The notes under the pieces were generated by a model. The model worked only from the letters and a program-made list of their open reading frames with translations, was not told the origin of the DNA and searched no databases. DNA of 64,000 nt from CAJFUR01 sp904420575. GTDB lineage: Bacteria > Actinomycetota > Coriobacteriia > Coriobacteriales > Eggerthellaceae. Of the stretch, positions 24,738-33,312 are shown piece by piece. Numbering within the stretch: position 1 is the first letter of the stretch; the number at the start of each line of letters is the position of its first letter. A program made the translations under genes and the position numbers. The stretch spans positions 496,001 through 560,000 of the forward strand of contig OZ221973.1 in NCBI GenBank assembly GCA_965119745.1, read 5' to 3'.

Positions 24738-25604
24738 CTACAGAAACGCGATGGGCAAGGCGGCCAGGATGACCAGCAGGCGCAAAAGGAAACCGCCCAC
24801 CAGCACGCCGGCCTCGCCGATGACGCTGACCACCATGGACGTGGTGGAAGTCTCCACGCGCTTGGCGATGAACACCGGATAGCCCTCGATGAGGAACGGC
24901 GCCACCAGGCCCAGGATGATGATGCCGCCCCAGAACGCCGGCGCATACTGCCCGGCCACCAGCGATTGCACCGATGCGGCGCCTTCGGGGCTGCCGGCGC
25001 TCACGATGATGAGCATGGTGACCAGCACCACCATCTCGATGGCCGAAAGGATCACATGGCTCTTCTTGATGAGCCACATGTGCTCGAAGCGCGCGCGGTC
25101 GGCGAACAGGCCCACCAGCGACGTGGCCGCAAGGCCGGCCGACAGGGCAGACACCACGAAGAGGATGGGCAGGATGGCGTTGTTCCACAGCGGGAACGCC
25201 TTCACGACACCCAGCAGGAAGCCGGTGTAGGCGGCTACGGCGAAGGCGAACACGATGCCGATCCACGTGAGCCACTTCGGCACGCGCTTCTTCAGTATCT
25301 CCAGAAGCGCCACCACCAACGCCACCGGCATATAGACGCAGATGAAGTACACGCCCAGCGTCATGACCGAGCCGGGATTCGAGATCAGCCAGAAGAACCG
25401 CAGCGGGTCGTGCAGGCCGGCTTCCGCGTCGAGCATGAGCATGAGCAGGCCAATGGCCAGAAAGATGGGCGCGATGATGCGTCCGGCCACGCGCATCTTC
25501 ACGCTTTCGGGATACTTCGCCTCAACGAACGCCGCCGTCAGGAACGCGCCGGCCGACGCGCCGGCCAAAAACAGGTACCACGCGATCATAGGTCCCCAAA
25601 CCAT
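24738..25604 (-). CDS. NrfD/PsrC-family quinol-interacting membrane anchor, 288 aa
   Basis: Eight to nine hydrophobic helices beginning MVWGPMIAWYLFLAGASAGA, typical of NrfD/PsrC. Family features include a Gly-rich first helix, LDAEAGLHDPLRFFWLISNP after helix 2, and ILSAIEMVVLV in the second half. It exchanges electrons with menaquinone for the FeS and Mo subunits encoded just upstream. A GAGGTGA site lies 7 nt before the ATG and 6 nt separate it from the FeS gene. Last gene of the operon. Confidence 0.9.
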   Translation of the reverse strand: MVWGPMIAWYLFLAGASAGAFLTAAFVEAKYPESVKMRVAGRIIAPIFLAIGLLMLMLDAEAGLHDPLRFFWLISNPGSVMTLGVYFICVYMPVALVVALLEILKKRVPKWLTWIGIVFAFAVAAYTGFLLGVVKAFPLWNNAILPILFVVSALSAGLAATSLVGLFADRARFEHMWLIKKSHVILSAIEMVVLVTMLIIVSAGSPEGAASVQSLVAGQYAPAFWGGIIILGLVAPFLIEGYPVFIAKRVETSTTSMVVSVIGEAGVLVGGFLLRLLVILAALPIAFL

Positions 25605-25610
25605 GGTTCA

Positions 25611-26147
25611 TCACCTCACATAGAAAATCTTGGCTTTGGTCAGGTCGCCCGCGATGGGTTGAGCGTTCGTGCGCGCGATCTCGCGGGAAATCTCGCTTTC
25701 GGGGTCGTCCAGATCGCCGAAGATGCGGGTGCCCGATATGCAGGTGCCCACGCAGGCAGGCGGGTTGCCTGGCTGTCCGTCTTCCCAGCAGAAGCGGCAC
25801 TTCTCCACCACGCCCGTGGCCTTGATCTGAATGCGCGCGCCGTAAGGACAGGCGGCCATGCAGTACTTGCAGCCGATGCACTTCTCTTCGTTCACCAGCA
25901 CCACGCCGGAATCGGTGGTGTAGGTGGCATGCGTCGGACATACGGCCTCGCAGGGCGCGTCTTCGCAGTGCATGCACTGCACCGGCACCACTTCGGCGTA
26001 CACGTTGGGGTAGGTGCCCTGCTCCAATTCCCGATAGCTGATGAACGCCTCGTCGGGTTCCAGGTGGTTCTTCATTTGGCAGGCAATGCGGCAGGCGTAG
26101 CAGCCGACGCACTTCTTCGTGTTGATGAGCATTCCATAGCGGGCCAT
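25611..26147 (-). CDS. PsrB/PhsB-type four-cluster ferredoxin subunit, 178 aa
   Basis: Four 4Fe-4S motifs: CVGCYACRIAC, CMHCEDAPCEAVCPTHA, CIGCKYCMAACPYG and CRFCWEDGQPGNPPACVGTC. Size and spacing fit polysulfide, thiosulfate or tetrathionate reductase beta subunits. Its ATG overlaps the catalytic subunit stop by one base (TAATG), showing translational coupling. It links the catalytic subunit to the NrfD-type anchor. Confidence 0.93.
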   Translation of the reverse strand: MARYGMLINTKKCVGCYACRIACQMKNHLEPDEAFISYRELEQGTYPNVYAEVVPVQCMHCEDAPCEAVCPTHATYTTDSGVVLVNEEKCIGCKYCMAACPYGARIQIKATGVVEKCRFCWEDGQPGNPPACVGTCISGTRIFGDLDDPESEISREIARTNAQPIAGDLTKAKIFYVR

Positions 26148-28338
26148 TATGCTTCCACCTTCCTCACGCTCACGGCGACTTCCTGGCTCATCATGGAGCC
26201 GACGCCGGGCTCAACGTCGAACGGGATGAAGTCGGTCAGACTGATGCCGTACTGATAGGAGCGCGTCTGATACGGCGAGTCCCCGCCGTAGTGGGTGGGA
26301 AGGAACACGACGCCCGGCTTGAGGCGCTGCGTCACGCGCACCTCCACCTGGCCGGTATGCTCGCTGGAGGAAACCTCCACCAAGTCGCCCGTCTCCACGC
26401 CCAGCTTCTCGGCGTCCTGCGCGGCCATCCACAGGCGCTCCATGTGGTACTCGCGCGAGATGGCGTTCAGCGCCGCGATGTTCTGCGTCATGGTATGAGA
26501 GTGGATGCCTTGCTTGCCGCCCACGATGTAGAACTCGCCTTCGCCCGGCGTGACCTTCCGCGGCACGTAGCCGATGACCGGGTCGAGGCCCGCTTCGGCC
26601 ATCTTGTCGGTCTTGAACTCGAACTTGCCGGACGCCGTCTTGAACTTCGGCACGCCGTATTCGAAGTGCGGGTCGGACAGCTCCACCACGCCGTCGCTCT
26701 TCATCTGGTCGAGGGAAACGCCCACGGTCTCCAGTTGCGCAGCCGCCCAGTCCTCGGCGGTGAACTGGAAGTATTCGCCCACGCCGCAGGCCTCGGCCAG
26801 GCCGTTGAAGATCTCGTCGCACGTCTTCGTTTCGGGATGGATGCGGTCGAGCACGGCCGTGCGCATGCCCACGAAGTGCTTCTTGCCCCCGATGAACTCG
26901 GGCAGTTCCAAACGCTCCAGGTACGTGACCTCGGGCAGCACGTAGTGGGACTGCAGCGCCGTCTCGCTCATCTGCACGTCGATGGTGACCACGAGGTCGC
27001 ACTTGCCCAGGGCCTCGGCCCACGTCTTCGGCTGAGCGTAGCCCTTCGCCGCATTGGAATTGTAGAAGAACAGGCCCTTCATGGTGCCGTCGAGCGCGGC
27101 CTGCAGCGCGGCGATGTTCGTGCCGGCGCTGTCGAGCGCGAGCGGGTATTCCTTGTCGCCCACGCGCGGCTTTTCCGGCTTGACCGGATCGGCGAAGCGG
27201 GCGTCCTCGATCTTGCCGGCCTTCGGCGACGAGGTGAGCAGCGCGCCGCCCTTGGCGCCCCAGGCGCCCAGAAGCGAGTTGACGGCAGTGATGACGCGGG
27301 CCGTCTCGAAGGAGTTGGCGTACGAGCAGCCGATGACGGCGCGCCAGCTGGCCTCGATGGACGCGGCGGGCGCGGCCTTGGCCATGGCGCGGGCCAGTTC
27401 CTGGATGCGGTCGGCGGGCACGTCGCAGATCTTCTCGGCCCAGGCAGGCGTGTACTGCTTGACCTCGGCTGCAAACTCGTCGAAGCCGGTGGTGTACTGC
27501 TCCACGAACTCGTGGTCATACAGGTCTTCCTCGACGAGCACGTTCGCCATGCCCAGCAAAAGCGCGATGTCGGTGCCAGGCGTGATGGGAACCCAGTCGT
27601 CGGCGAAGATGCCGCTGTTGTTGAGACGCGGGTCCACGATGACCACGCGGGTGCCGGACTCGGCGGCGGAGGCCAGGCTCTGCACGGACGAGGGGCGGAT
27701 GCCGTCGCCGTAGCTGCGCCCGATGAACATGACCATCTTCGCGTTGCCGAAGTCGGTGGAGAAGTTGGATGTGCCGATGGTCAGCTGGTAGGCGCTCTCC
27801 TTCGACAGGTTGCACGAGGACGAATGCGCGTACACGTTGGCCGAGCCGAGCGCATGCATGAAGCGCTTGGAGTACTGCTTGCCAGACGGACGCGGGTCCT
27901 GGATGATGCCGAGCGCCTCGGGGCCGTTCTTCGCGATGATGTCCTTCACGCGCTCGCCGATTTCAGCGAAGGCGGGTCCCAGTCGATGGGCTCGAACGTG
28001 CCGTCGTCCTTGCGGCGCAGAGGCTGCGTCACGCGCTCGTCGGAGTATGCCATCTGGGCCAGGCCGTGGCCGCGCCCGCAGATGTGGCCCTTCGCGTAGG
28101 GGTGCATGTCGCTGCCGCGAAGCGTCCACAGCTGGCCGTCCACCGTGGTGGCCACCAGGCCGCACTTGCTGGAACAGCCGTTGCACAACGAAGGAGCCTC
28201 TTTCGTTTCATGTAGTTCGTCTGCACGGGCGGTCTGCGACTGCCACAGGCCCAGCGAGCCTGCGCCCGCGGCAGCGGCCAGCGCGGCCGTGGCGGCCGAG
28301 CCTTTCAGAAACGTTCGCCTTGAAACGTTTTCGAACAT
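26147..28338 (-). pseudogene. PsrA/PhsA-type molybdopterin oxidoreductase with a one-base frameshift
   Basis: Catalytic subunit with Tat motif SRRTFLKG (6-13) and FeS cysteines 52, 55, 59 and 87 (CNGCSSKCG, HICGRG). Residues to about 121 are in one frame (ending FEPIDWD); from AFAEIGERVKDI onward they are in another. The junction is at about 27974-27978, where two bases replace an expected codon, so one base seems lost; the span is 2192 nt, one short of 731 codons. Otherwise intact to the C-terminus (about 730 aa). The probable Mo ligand is a cysteine in AHSSSCNLSKES, as in polysulfide/thiosulfate reductases. Either a recent inactivating mutation or a sequencing error. Confidence 0.85.
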
Positions 28339-28396
28339 CCCGTTCCCCTTCCTTTCTTGCCATTGAGAGTGCTTGCCGATTACTTCGGTCGTCTGT

Positions 28397-29203
28397 CTAT
28401 CGAACGTCGCCGCAAAGGGCGAGGGGTTCCTTGGAAGTGGGCGCGGCCGCTTGCGTGGGGGCCGCCTCCCGAGCGCGAGCCGCCTCCGAGGACGGGGCCG
28501 CCTCCCGGGCGCAAGCGAATGTTCGCGCGGCCACCTGCCCGCCTGCCGCCGTGGCCTCGCGTGCCGACCGGCATGCCACGGCCACGAGGGCGCGCAGGTG
28601 CGCGATGCCTTCTGCCAGCTGCGCCCGGCATGCATCGTTCAGGCGCGTCGCACCTGCAAGGTCGCGGGTGCGGCCCGCGAGCACGGCGTCGTAGTCGTCC
28701 AGCCAGTCGAGATGCTCGGATGCCACGGTGGCCGCTGCGGCCGCATTGCCGGCATCCAGAAGCAGCGCCATAAGCTCCAGCTCGAGCGTCAGATGATCGG
28801 GCATGGCGGCGAAGCGCGCAGGCACTTCGATGTCGAGCGAGGCGTACACCGACTGCATACGGCGCGCGGGCTCGCCTCGGTACAGGCCGCGCTGCGCGCC
28901 ATAGGCGTTGCCGGAATCGGACGACCAGGGCTTGTAAAGCGACTCCACCGGCATGGCGGCCAGCGGCATGCCCGACACGAGCACCTCGTTCTGCAGCAGC
29001 GAACGTTGGGGCCAGTAGGGCAAAGCACAGGCGCACCCGAGCGTCTCTCGCTCGGCAGGATCAGCGGCTTCCTGCGAAGAGGCGGCACGCACGACGTCCC
29101 AGGCGGGGTTTTCCCGTACCTCGGCATATTCCTGCTCGCTCAGCGCGGAAAACAAGGGGGCAATGAGCGATAATAGAGAAACGCTGCAAGAGGTCTCGCG
29201 CAT
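28397..29203 (-). CDS. TorD-family molybdoenzyme chaperone, 268 aa
   Basis: TorD-like core with MPVESLYKPWSSDSGNAYGA, a short helix with RMQSVYASLDIEVPARF and MPDHLTLELELMALLLDAGN. It should recognise the Tat signal of the catalytic subunit that follows 58 nt downstream. The last 60 residues are an Ala/Arg/Glu-rich tail with repeats such as REAAPSSEAARAREAAPTQ, not usual in the family. AAAGGA lies 8 nt before the ATG (29201-29203). First gene of the operon, divergent from LuxR regulator 2. Confidence 0.85.
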   Translation of the reverse strand: MRETSCSVSLLSLIAPLFSALSEQEYAEVRENPAWDVVRAASSQEAADPAERETLGCACALPYWPQRSLLQNEVLVSGMPLAAMPVESLYKPWSSDSGNAYGAQRGLYRGEPARRMQSVYASLDIEVPARFAAMPDHLTLELELMALLLDAGNAAAAATVASEHLDWLDDYDAVLAGRTRDLAGATRLNDACRAQLAEGIAHLRALVAVACRSAREATAAGGQVAARTFACAREAAPSSEAARAREAAPTQAAAPTSKEPLALCGDVR

Positions 29204-29257
29204 CGGCTGTATCCTTTCTCGATGGGCACATCGTATGCGCGACGCGTCGACGACAAG

Positions 29258-29274
29258 TCATCAGAAATTGATGA
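29258..29274. promoter_or_regulatory. Inverted repeat between the torD gene and LuxR regulator 2
   Basis: TCATCAGAAATTGATGA is a perfect palindrome with 6-bp arms and a 5-nt centre, 55 nt upstream of the torD start. Further GATG/CATC half-sites follow at about 29280-29300. Its position fits an operator for the divergent regulator. It does not share sequence with the palindrome upstream of dmsA. Confidence 0.45.
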
Positions 29275-29387
29275 TTTATACATCTTCCCTGATGAGCAGC
29301 AGGTTTAAGAACTCATGCGTCGCAGGAGGCACCGAAGCGTCACCCGCTGGGCATCGGACGGTGAACCGGCAAGCGAAGGGAGCATGG

Positions 29388-30947
29388 TTGGCCATAGCAA
29401 ACGATCGGCGCAGCATGCGCATGGTGTGGAAGACCATGCGGCTTCGGCATGTCGGCATGGCGTTCTTCTGGGCCTGCAGCATGCTGACGTTTCGCAGTTC
29501 GATCTTGCTGGCGGGAGAGGCGAACACGCCCGAATGGGAGACGATCGTCGTCATCCTGTCCTTCGTCGCGAACATGACCACGATGCTGGCGCTTGCCGCC
29601 TGGGTGGAGAACGACCCCGAGCGCATCGACCGCCTGCCGTCGTGGCCCCTGCCGGCTTTGACGGTGGCGGGGCTCGTGCTGGTGTTCGCTTCGGGACGCG
29701 TCGGAGGCGTGGCCATGCTGCCGCTGCTGCTGGGCGGCGCCGTGCTGGCAGGCGTCGGTTATGGCTACTTCTGGGGCAGCTGGGCCGACTGCTACGGGCG
29801 CATGCACCCTGCACGCACGTCGTTCTACCTGCCGGTGGCCTTCCTGCTGACCGCCGTGCTGTTTCTGGCTGTGTCGCTCCTGTCGGAAAACCTGGGCGTG
29901 CCCGCCATCCTCTTGATGGTGCCCCTGCCCGTAGCCTCCTTCGTCTGCCTGTCCCGCTGCCGCGCCGAGGTGCCTGACGGCCGCGCCGCCCGTGAAGGCG
30001 GCACGAAGCGGTCGATGGCGGCGCTCGGATCGCTTTTGGGTCTCATCATCGCCAGCCTGGTGCTGTCGTGCCTGTTCGGATTCGTCTGGGAGCTCACCGT
30101 GTTCACGGTAGGATCGGTGAACGAGGCCCATCTCGCGCCGCTGGTAGCCAACCTGGTGGTGGCGGTGGCGCTGGTGGGGCTCGTCCTGTACGCGCGCACG
30201 CGCATCAACCTGGACATGGCCTACCGCATCGTGGTGCCGGTGATCGTGGTGCTGTTCGCCGTGCTGCCCTTTTTCTGGGAGCAGAACCCCGTGGCGCTCA
30301 ACATCATCATGAGCGCCAGCTACGGCGTGTTCGACGTCATCATCTGGTCGCTGGTGGCGGCCGCCTCGTACGACTTCGCGGTTTCGGGCTACGTGCTGGG
30401 CGGTATCGTCCGGTCGCTTTCCGTGCTGCTGCGCCTCATCGGCATCGGCATCGGCTTTCTGGTCACGCTGGTTCCCGGCGAGCCGAGCGCGCTCATCGTG
30501 GGCGTGTCCATCGGGGCGCTGTACGTGCTGGTGATGCTCGGCTTGTTCAACGTGCTGCGCCGCAAGCGCCATGCGACCACCCTCTCCCCTTCCCTGGAAG
30601 AAGGAGCCGCCATCCTGAGCCACTTCGACGCGGCTGCAGGCGGCCCTTCGGCCACCCAGGACGATGCCCGTCGCGCGGAACAGGATGCCGAAGACGACGC
30701 GGAAGAGGGCACCCGGGACGAGAAAGGCACGCAAGAGCTGTACGCTGCGTTCGCGGAGGACTACGGGCTCACCCGGCGCGAGGCCGAAGTGCTTTCCTAT
30801 CTGGCACGCGGACGCTCCGCCAAGGTGATCGCCGACGCCCTGTTCGTGTCCGAAAGCACCGTGCGCACGCACATACGCCGCATTCTGGAAAAGACCGACC
30901 TGCATTCGAAGCAGCAGGTCATCGACTTGATCGAACACTATCAGTAA
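29388..30947 (+). CDS. Membrane-bound LuxR-family regulator 2, about 519 aa
   Basis: Twelve hydrophobic helices (from LRHVGMAFFWACSMLTFRSS to about residue 390), an acidic linker and a C-terminal LuxR HTH (YGLTRREAEVLSYLARGRSA, then VSESTVRTHIRRILEKTDLH). A TTG start at 29388 is preferred because GAAGGGAG lies about 6 nt upstream; the frame extends upstream to 29163 without a ribosome site, and ATG 29415 is a fallback. It is divergent from the TorD/PsrA-type operon and probably regulates it. Confidence 0.87.
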   Translation: MAIANDRRSMRMVWKTMRLRHVGMAFFWACSMLTFRSSILLAGEANTPEWETIVVILSFVANMTTMLALAAWVENDPERIDRLPSWPLPALTVAGLVLVFASGRVGGVAMLPLLLGGAVLAGVGYGYFWGSWADCYGRMHPARTSFYLPVAFLLTAVLFLAVSLLSENLGVPAILLMVPLPVASFVCLSRCRAEVPDGRAAREGGTKRSMAALGSLLGLIIASLVLSCLFGFVWELTVFTVGSVNEAHLAPLVANLVVAVALVGLVLYARTRINLDMAYRIVVPVIVVLFAVLPFFWEQNPVALNIIMSASYGVFDVIIWSLVAAASYDFAVSGYVLGGIVRSLSVLLRLIGIGIGFLVTLVPGEPSALIVGVSIGALYVLVMLGLFNVLRRKRHATTLSPSLEEGAAILSHFDAAAGGPSATQDDARRAEQDAEDDAEEGTRDEKGTQELYAAFAEDYGLTRREAEVLSYLARGRSAKVIADALFVSESTVRTHIRRILEKTDLHSKQQVIDLIEHYQ

Positions 30948-31056
30948 AAGGCGCGGGGACTGCGCGGGGTGCGCAGGACGCGGGGGGCTTGCGGGGACTT
31001 GCGCGCAGGGCGCGGATCGCGGCCGCCGGCGGCGCTTCGCCGGGCTCGCCTCACGC

Positions 31057-31740
31057 CTACTTTTCGGTCACGTCGCCCGACTGGTGAAGGCTGATGGGGT
31101 CGCCGACAAACGTGGAGGGCGGCTGGATCCACGTCTTGAAGAAGTCTTTCGTGCGTGCTGGGATCTCGCGGGCGCTGAACAGGAACTGCCCGCCGTATTC
31201 GTGATAGTCGCTGGGCACGCCGATGGCCTCCATCCCCAGGCCCCGCGCCGCGTAGATGGACCGGTAGAGATGGTACGTCTGGGTGGCGATCACGATGCGG
31301 TCCGCTCCGAACACATATTTCGCCCGATACATGCTCTCGTACGTGGAAAAGCCCGCATGGTCGCAGAACACGTCGTCCGAAGGAACGCCCTTGCTGACGG
31401 CGTAGTTCTTCATGGACAGCACCTCGTTGTACGACGCCGTGCCGTTGTCGCCGCTCATGATGATCTTGGGTGCGGCGCCCGCGAAGTAGAGCGCGATGCC
31501 GTCGTCCAGGCGATCCTGCAGGATGCCTGAAGGCGAGCCGTCCGCCAGCACCGACGCGCCGAGCACGACGATGGCGTCCGCATGGTAGTCGGCGGCCGCT
31601 TCCGTATCGACGATGCCGTCGCGCGTCATGAGCACCATGGCTACGTTCGTGCCTGCCACGACGAGCGCGACCGCGATCACGCATCCCGCCACGACTTGCA
31701 GCATGCGTCTCACCCAACCCTTGTGTTTTCTCTTTCCCAT
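31057..31740 (-). CDS. SanA/YdcF-like DUF218 membrane protein, 227 aa
   Basis: One N-terminal membrane segment (about 14-36) then a DUF218 domain: DAIVVLGASVLADGSPSGIL, RLDDGIALY, KIIMSGDNGTASYNEVLSMK and IVIATQTYHLYRSIYAARGL. SanA-like proteins affect envelope integrity and vancomycin sensitivity in other bacteria; the biochemical activity is not settled. ATG 31740 (MGKRKHKG) is preferred over ATG 31770, though neither has a strong ribosome site. Confidence 0.85.
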   Translation of the reverse strand: MGKRKHKGWVRRMLQVVAGCVIAVALVVAGTNVAMVLMTRDGIVDTEAAADYHADAIVVLGASVLADGSPSGILQDRLDDGIALYFAGAAPKIIMSGDNGTASYNEVLSMKNYAVSKGVPSDDVFCDHAGFSTYESMYRAKYVFGADRIVIATQTYHLYRSIYAARGLGMEAIGVPSDYHEYGGQFLFSAREIPARTKDFFKTWIQPPSTFVGDPISLHQSGDVTEK

Positions 31741-31812
31741 GCTTTCGATGATAGCAAAGCCCTGCAGCATGCGCGGTTCCGTACGGCCAAGACCAGAGAA
31801 GCCGCAGAAACC

Positions 31813-33099
31813 TTACCTCTCGCGCCGTGCGCGCCGCACCATGCTTGCCGCGCCCAAGGCGGAAGCTGCCGCCAGGCCGAGCCCGGCAGCAAGCGCGAGC
31901 GGACCTGCCGCGGCGTCGCCAGTGTCGGCAAGACACCCGGCGCGCATGCCCGACGACGATGCCCGCGCGGTTTTGCCCGAAACGCCCGGCACGCCCGACG
32001 AGCCATCGCCCTCGCCGGCGCCATTGCCGCTCTCGTTACCGCCACCGGCGTTCGGATCCGGCTCAGGTGCGGGAACGGCCTCGAACAGAGCTTTGACCGT
32101 CAGGTCGCGGTCGATGCGTGAAAAGTCCCTGTCCCACCCGACGAACGCGTAGCCTTCGGGCGCGGCTACATCGGCAGGCGCCACCGCCGGCTGGAACAGC
32201 CGCACGTTTTCCGTCTGCAGCACCGCCCCTCCCCAGCCTTCGAACGTGACCGTGCGCGTGGCCGTGTAATGGATGGTGCCGTCACGCAGCAGCACGCCCA
32301 CTTCCTCCCCGTCCGAAAACACGGGGATGTCGTCCGTCCGCACGAACGCGTTCGGAGCCTGCAGCAGCTGGCTCAAGCTGTCCGTCCCGAACGGCACCAC
32401 GACGCGCGTTTGCGTGCCCGCCGCGCCGAGCGAGTATCCGTATGACAGGATCGGCTGGCCGATGTGCAACTCCGAAAGGTCGAGCGTGCCGCCGAACACC
32501 GCCAGCATCCCAACACCCTCCACCTGATCGCCCAGCATGATCGTGCCCGTGCCGTACACGTTGATCTCCTGCGCTCCGCGCCTGATCTCCACCGTGGCGT
32601 TCGTGATGCTCACGTCGCGCATCGCTTCGCCGATGCTGATGAAACCCGTGCCGTCGATATGTGTCACGTTGGAGTTCACCCAGCGGTCGACCGAATTGCC
32701 CGTGCCGACGATGGGGTAGCTGGTGGCCGCGTTGTCCTGCATGGTCGCAATGCTCACGCCCGGCCCGATGGACACCGACTGCACCCCCTTGTTCACCGTC
32801 ACGTTGTTGGCCTCGGCGGAGGGAGGTTCGACCATGCCCGTGATACTGACGCCTTCGCCCGAAATGACCAAGGCTCCGTCGACGTAGTCGTACGAGGCCG
32901 CAGGGCCTTCCACTTCGAAAGGGCCCGCTTGGGCAGCGACGGCCGAGGAAGGCATCGCAACCATCAGGACGGCCGTGGACGCCAGCGCGAAGGCGCAGAG
33001 GATCTGCAGCCGGAGCGACGTCGCGGCGCGTTGCTTTCCGCGTGGTACGGAACGTGACCCGACTGCGGCGATTTGTCGGGGGCGAAACGGTGACGGCAT
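31813..33099 (-). CDS. Secreted surface protein with sortase-like C-terminal anchor, 428 aa
   Basis: A signal peptide ends near residue 57 (after ASTAVLMVAMPSSAVAAQA). The body is beta-rich with short repeats resembling right-handed helix or leucine-rich surface modules (VNKGVQSVSIGPGVSIATM, then GTGFISIGEAMRDVSITNAT). Near the C-terminus comes a bacterial-repeat-like GYAFVGWDRDFSRIDRDLTV and a Gly/Asn-rich linker. LADTGD (390-395), a hydrophobic helix and RRARRER complete a sorting signal of the LPXTG class, although position 2 is Ala, not Pro. ATG 33097-33099 has GGAGG 9 nt upstream. Function unknown; cell-wall display is inferred. Confidence 0.8.
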   Translation of the reverse strand: MPSPFRPRQIAAVGSRSVPRGKQRAATSLRLQILCAFALASTAVLMVAMPSSAVAAQAGPFEVEGPAASYDYVDGALVISGEGVSITGMVEPPSAEANNVTVNKGVQSVSIGPGVSIATMQDNAATSYPIVGTGNSVDRWVNSNVTHIDGTGFISIGEAMRDVSITNATVEIRRGAQEINVYGTGTIMLGDQVEGVGMLAVFGGTLDLSELHIGQPILSYGYSLGAAGTQTRVVVPFGTDSLSQLLQAPNAFVRTDDIPVFSDGEEVGVLLRDGTIHYTATRTVTFEGWGGAVLQTENVRLFQPAVAPADVAAPEGYAFVGWDRDFSRIDRDLTVKALFEAVPAPEPDPNAGGGNESGNGAGEGDGSSGVPGVSGKTARASSSGMRAGCLADTGDAAAGPLALAAGLGLAAASALGAASMVRRARRER

Positions 33100-33254
33100 T
33101 ATGGACGGCCTCCAGAAACGACGGGAAGAAATCAGTCGTCCCATTCTAAGGAACCGTCCTGTCGAAAAACGCCCGGCCATTCCGGGGCGAAGCCATCTGT
33201 AGCGGCATCGTCGCTGTCCCGTAGCCGGCGGAACACGAGCGCCTGCATGATGCA

Positions 33255-33283
33255 GGGCCGCCCCCTGGTCGAAGGGGCGGCCC
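33255..33283. terminator. GC-rich hairpin downstream of leuS
   Basis: GGGCCGCCCC (33255-33264) pairs with GGGGCGGCCC (33274-33283) around a 9-nt loop, 30 nt beyond the leuS stop. A second small palindrome, CCTGCATGATGCAGG, precedes it on the plus strand. No T-run is present, so termination would be hairpin-only. Confidence 0.55.
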
Positions 33284-33312
33284 CGGAATAACCTGCTCGG
33301 CCGAAAGGCCTG

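Noticed and set aside
28397..29203. TorD tail repeats as a sign of gene fusion
   Set aside because: The Ala/Arg/Glu repeats have no domain character and look like GC-rich slippage.
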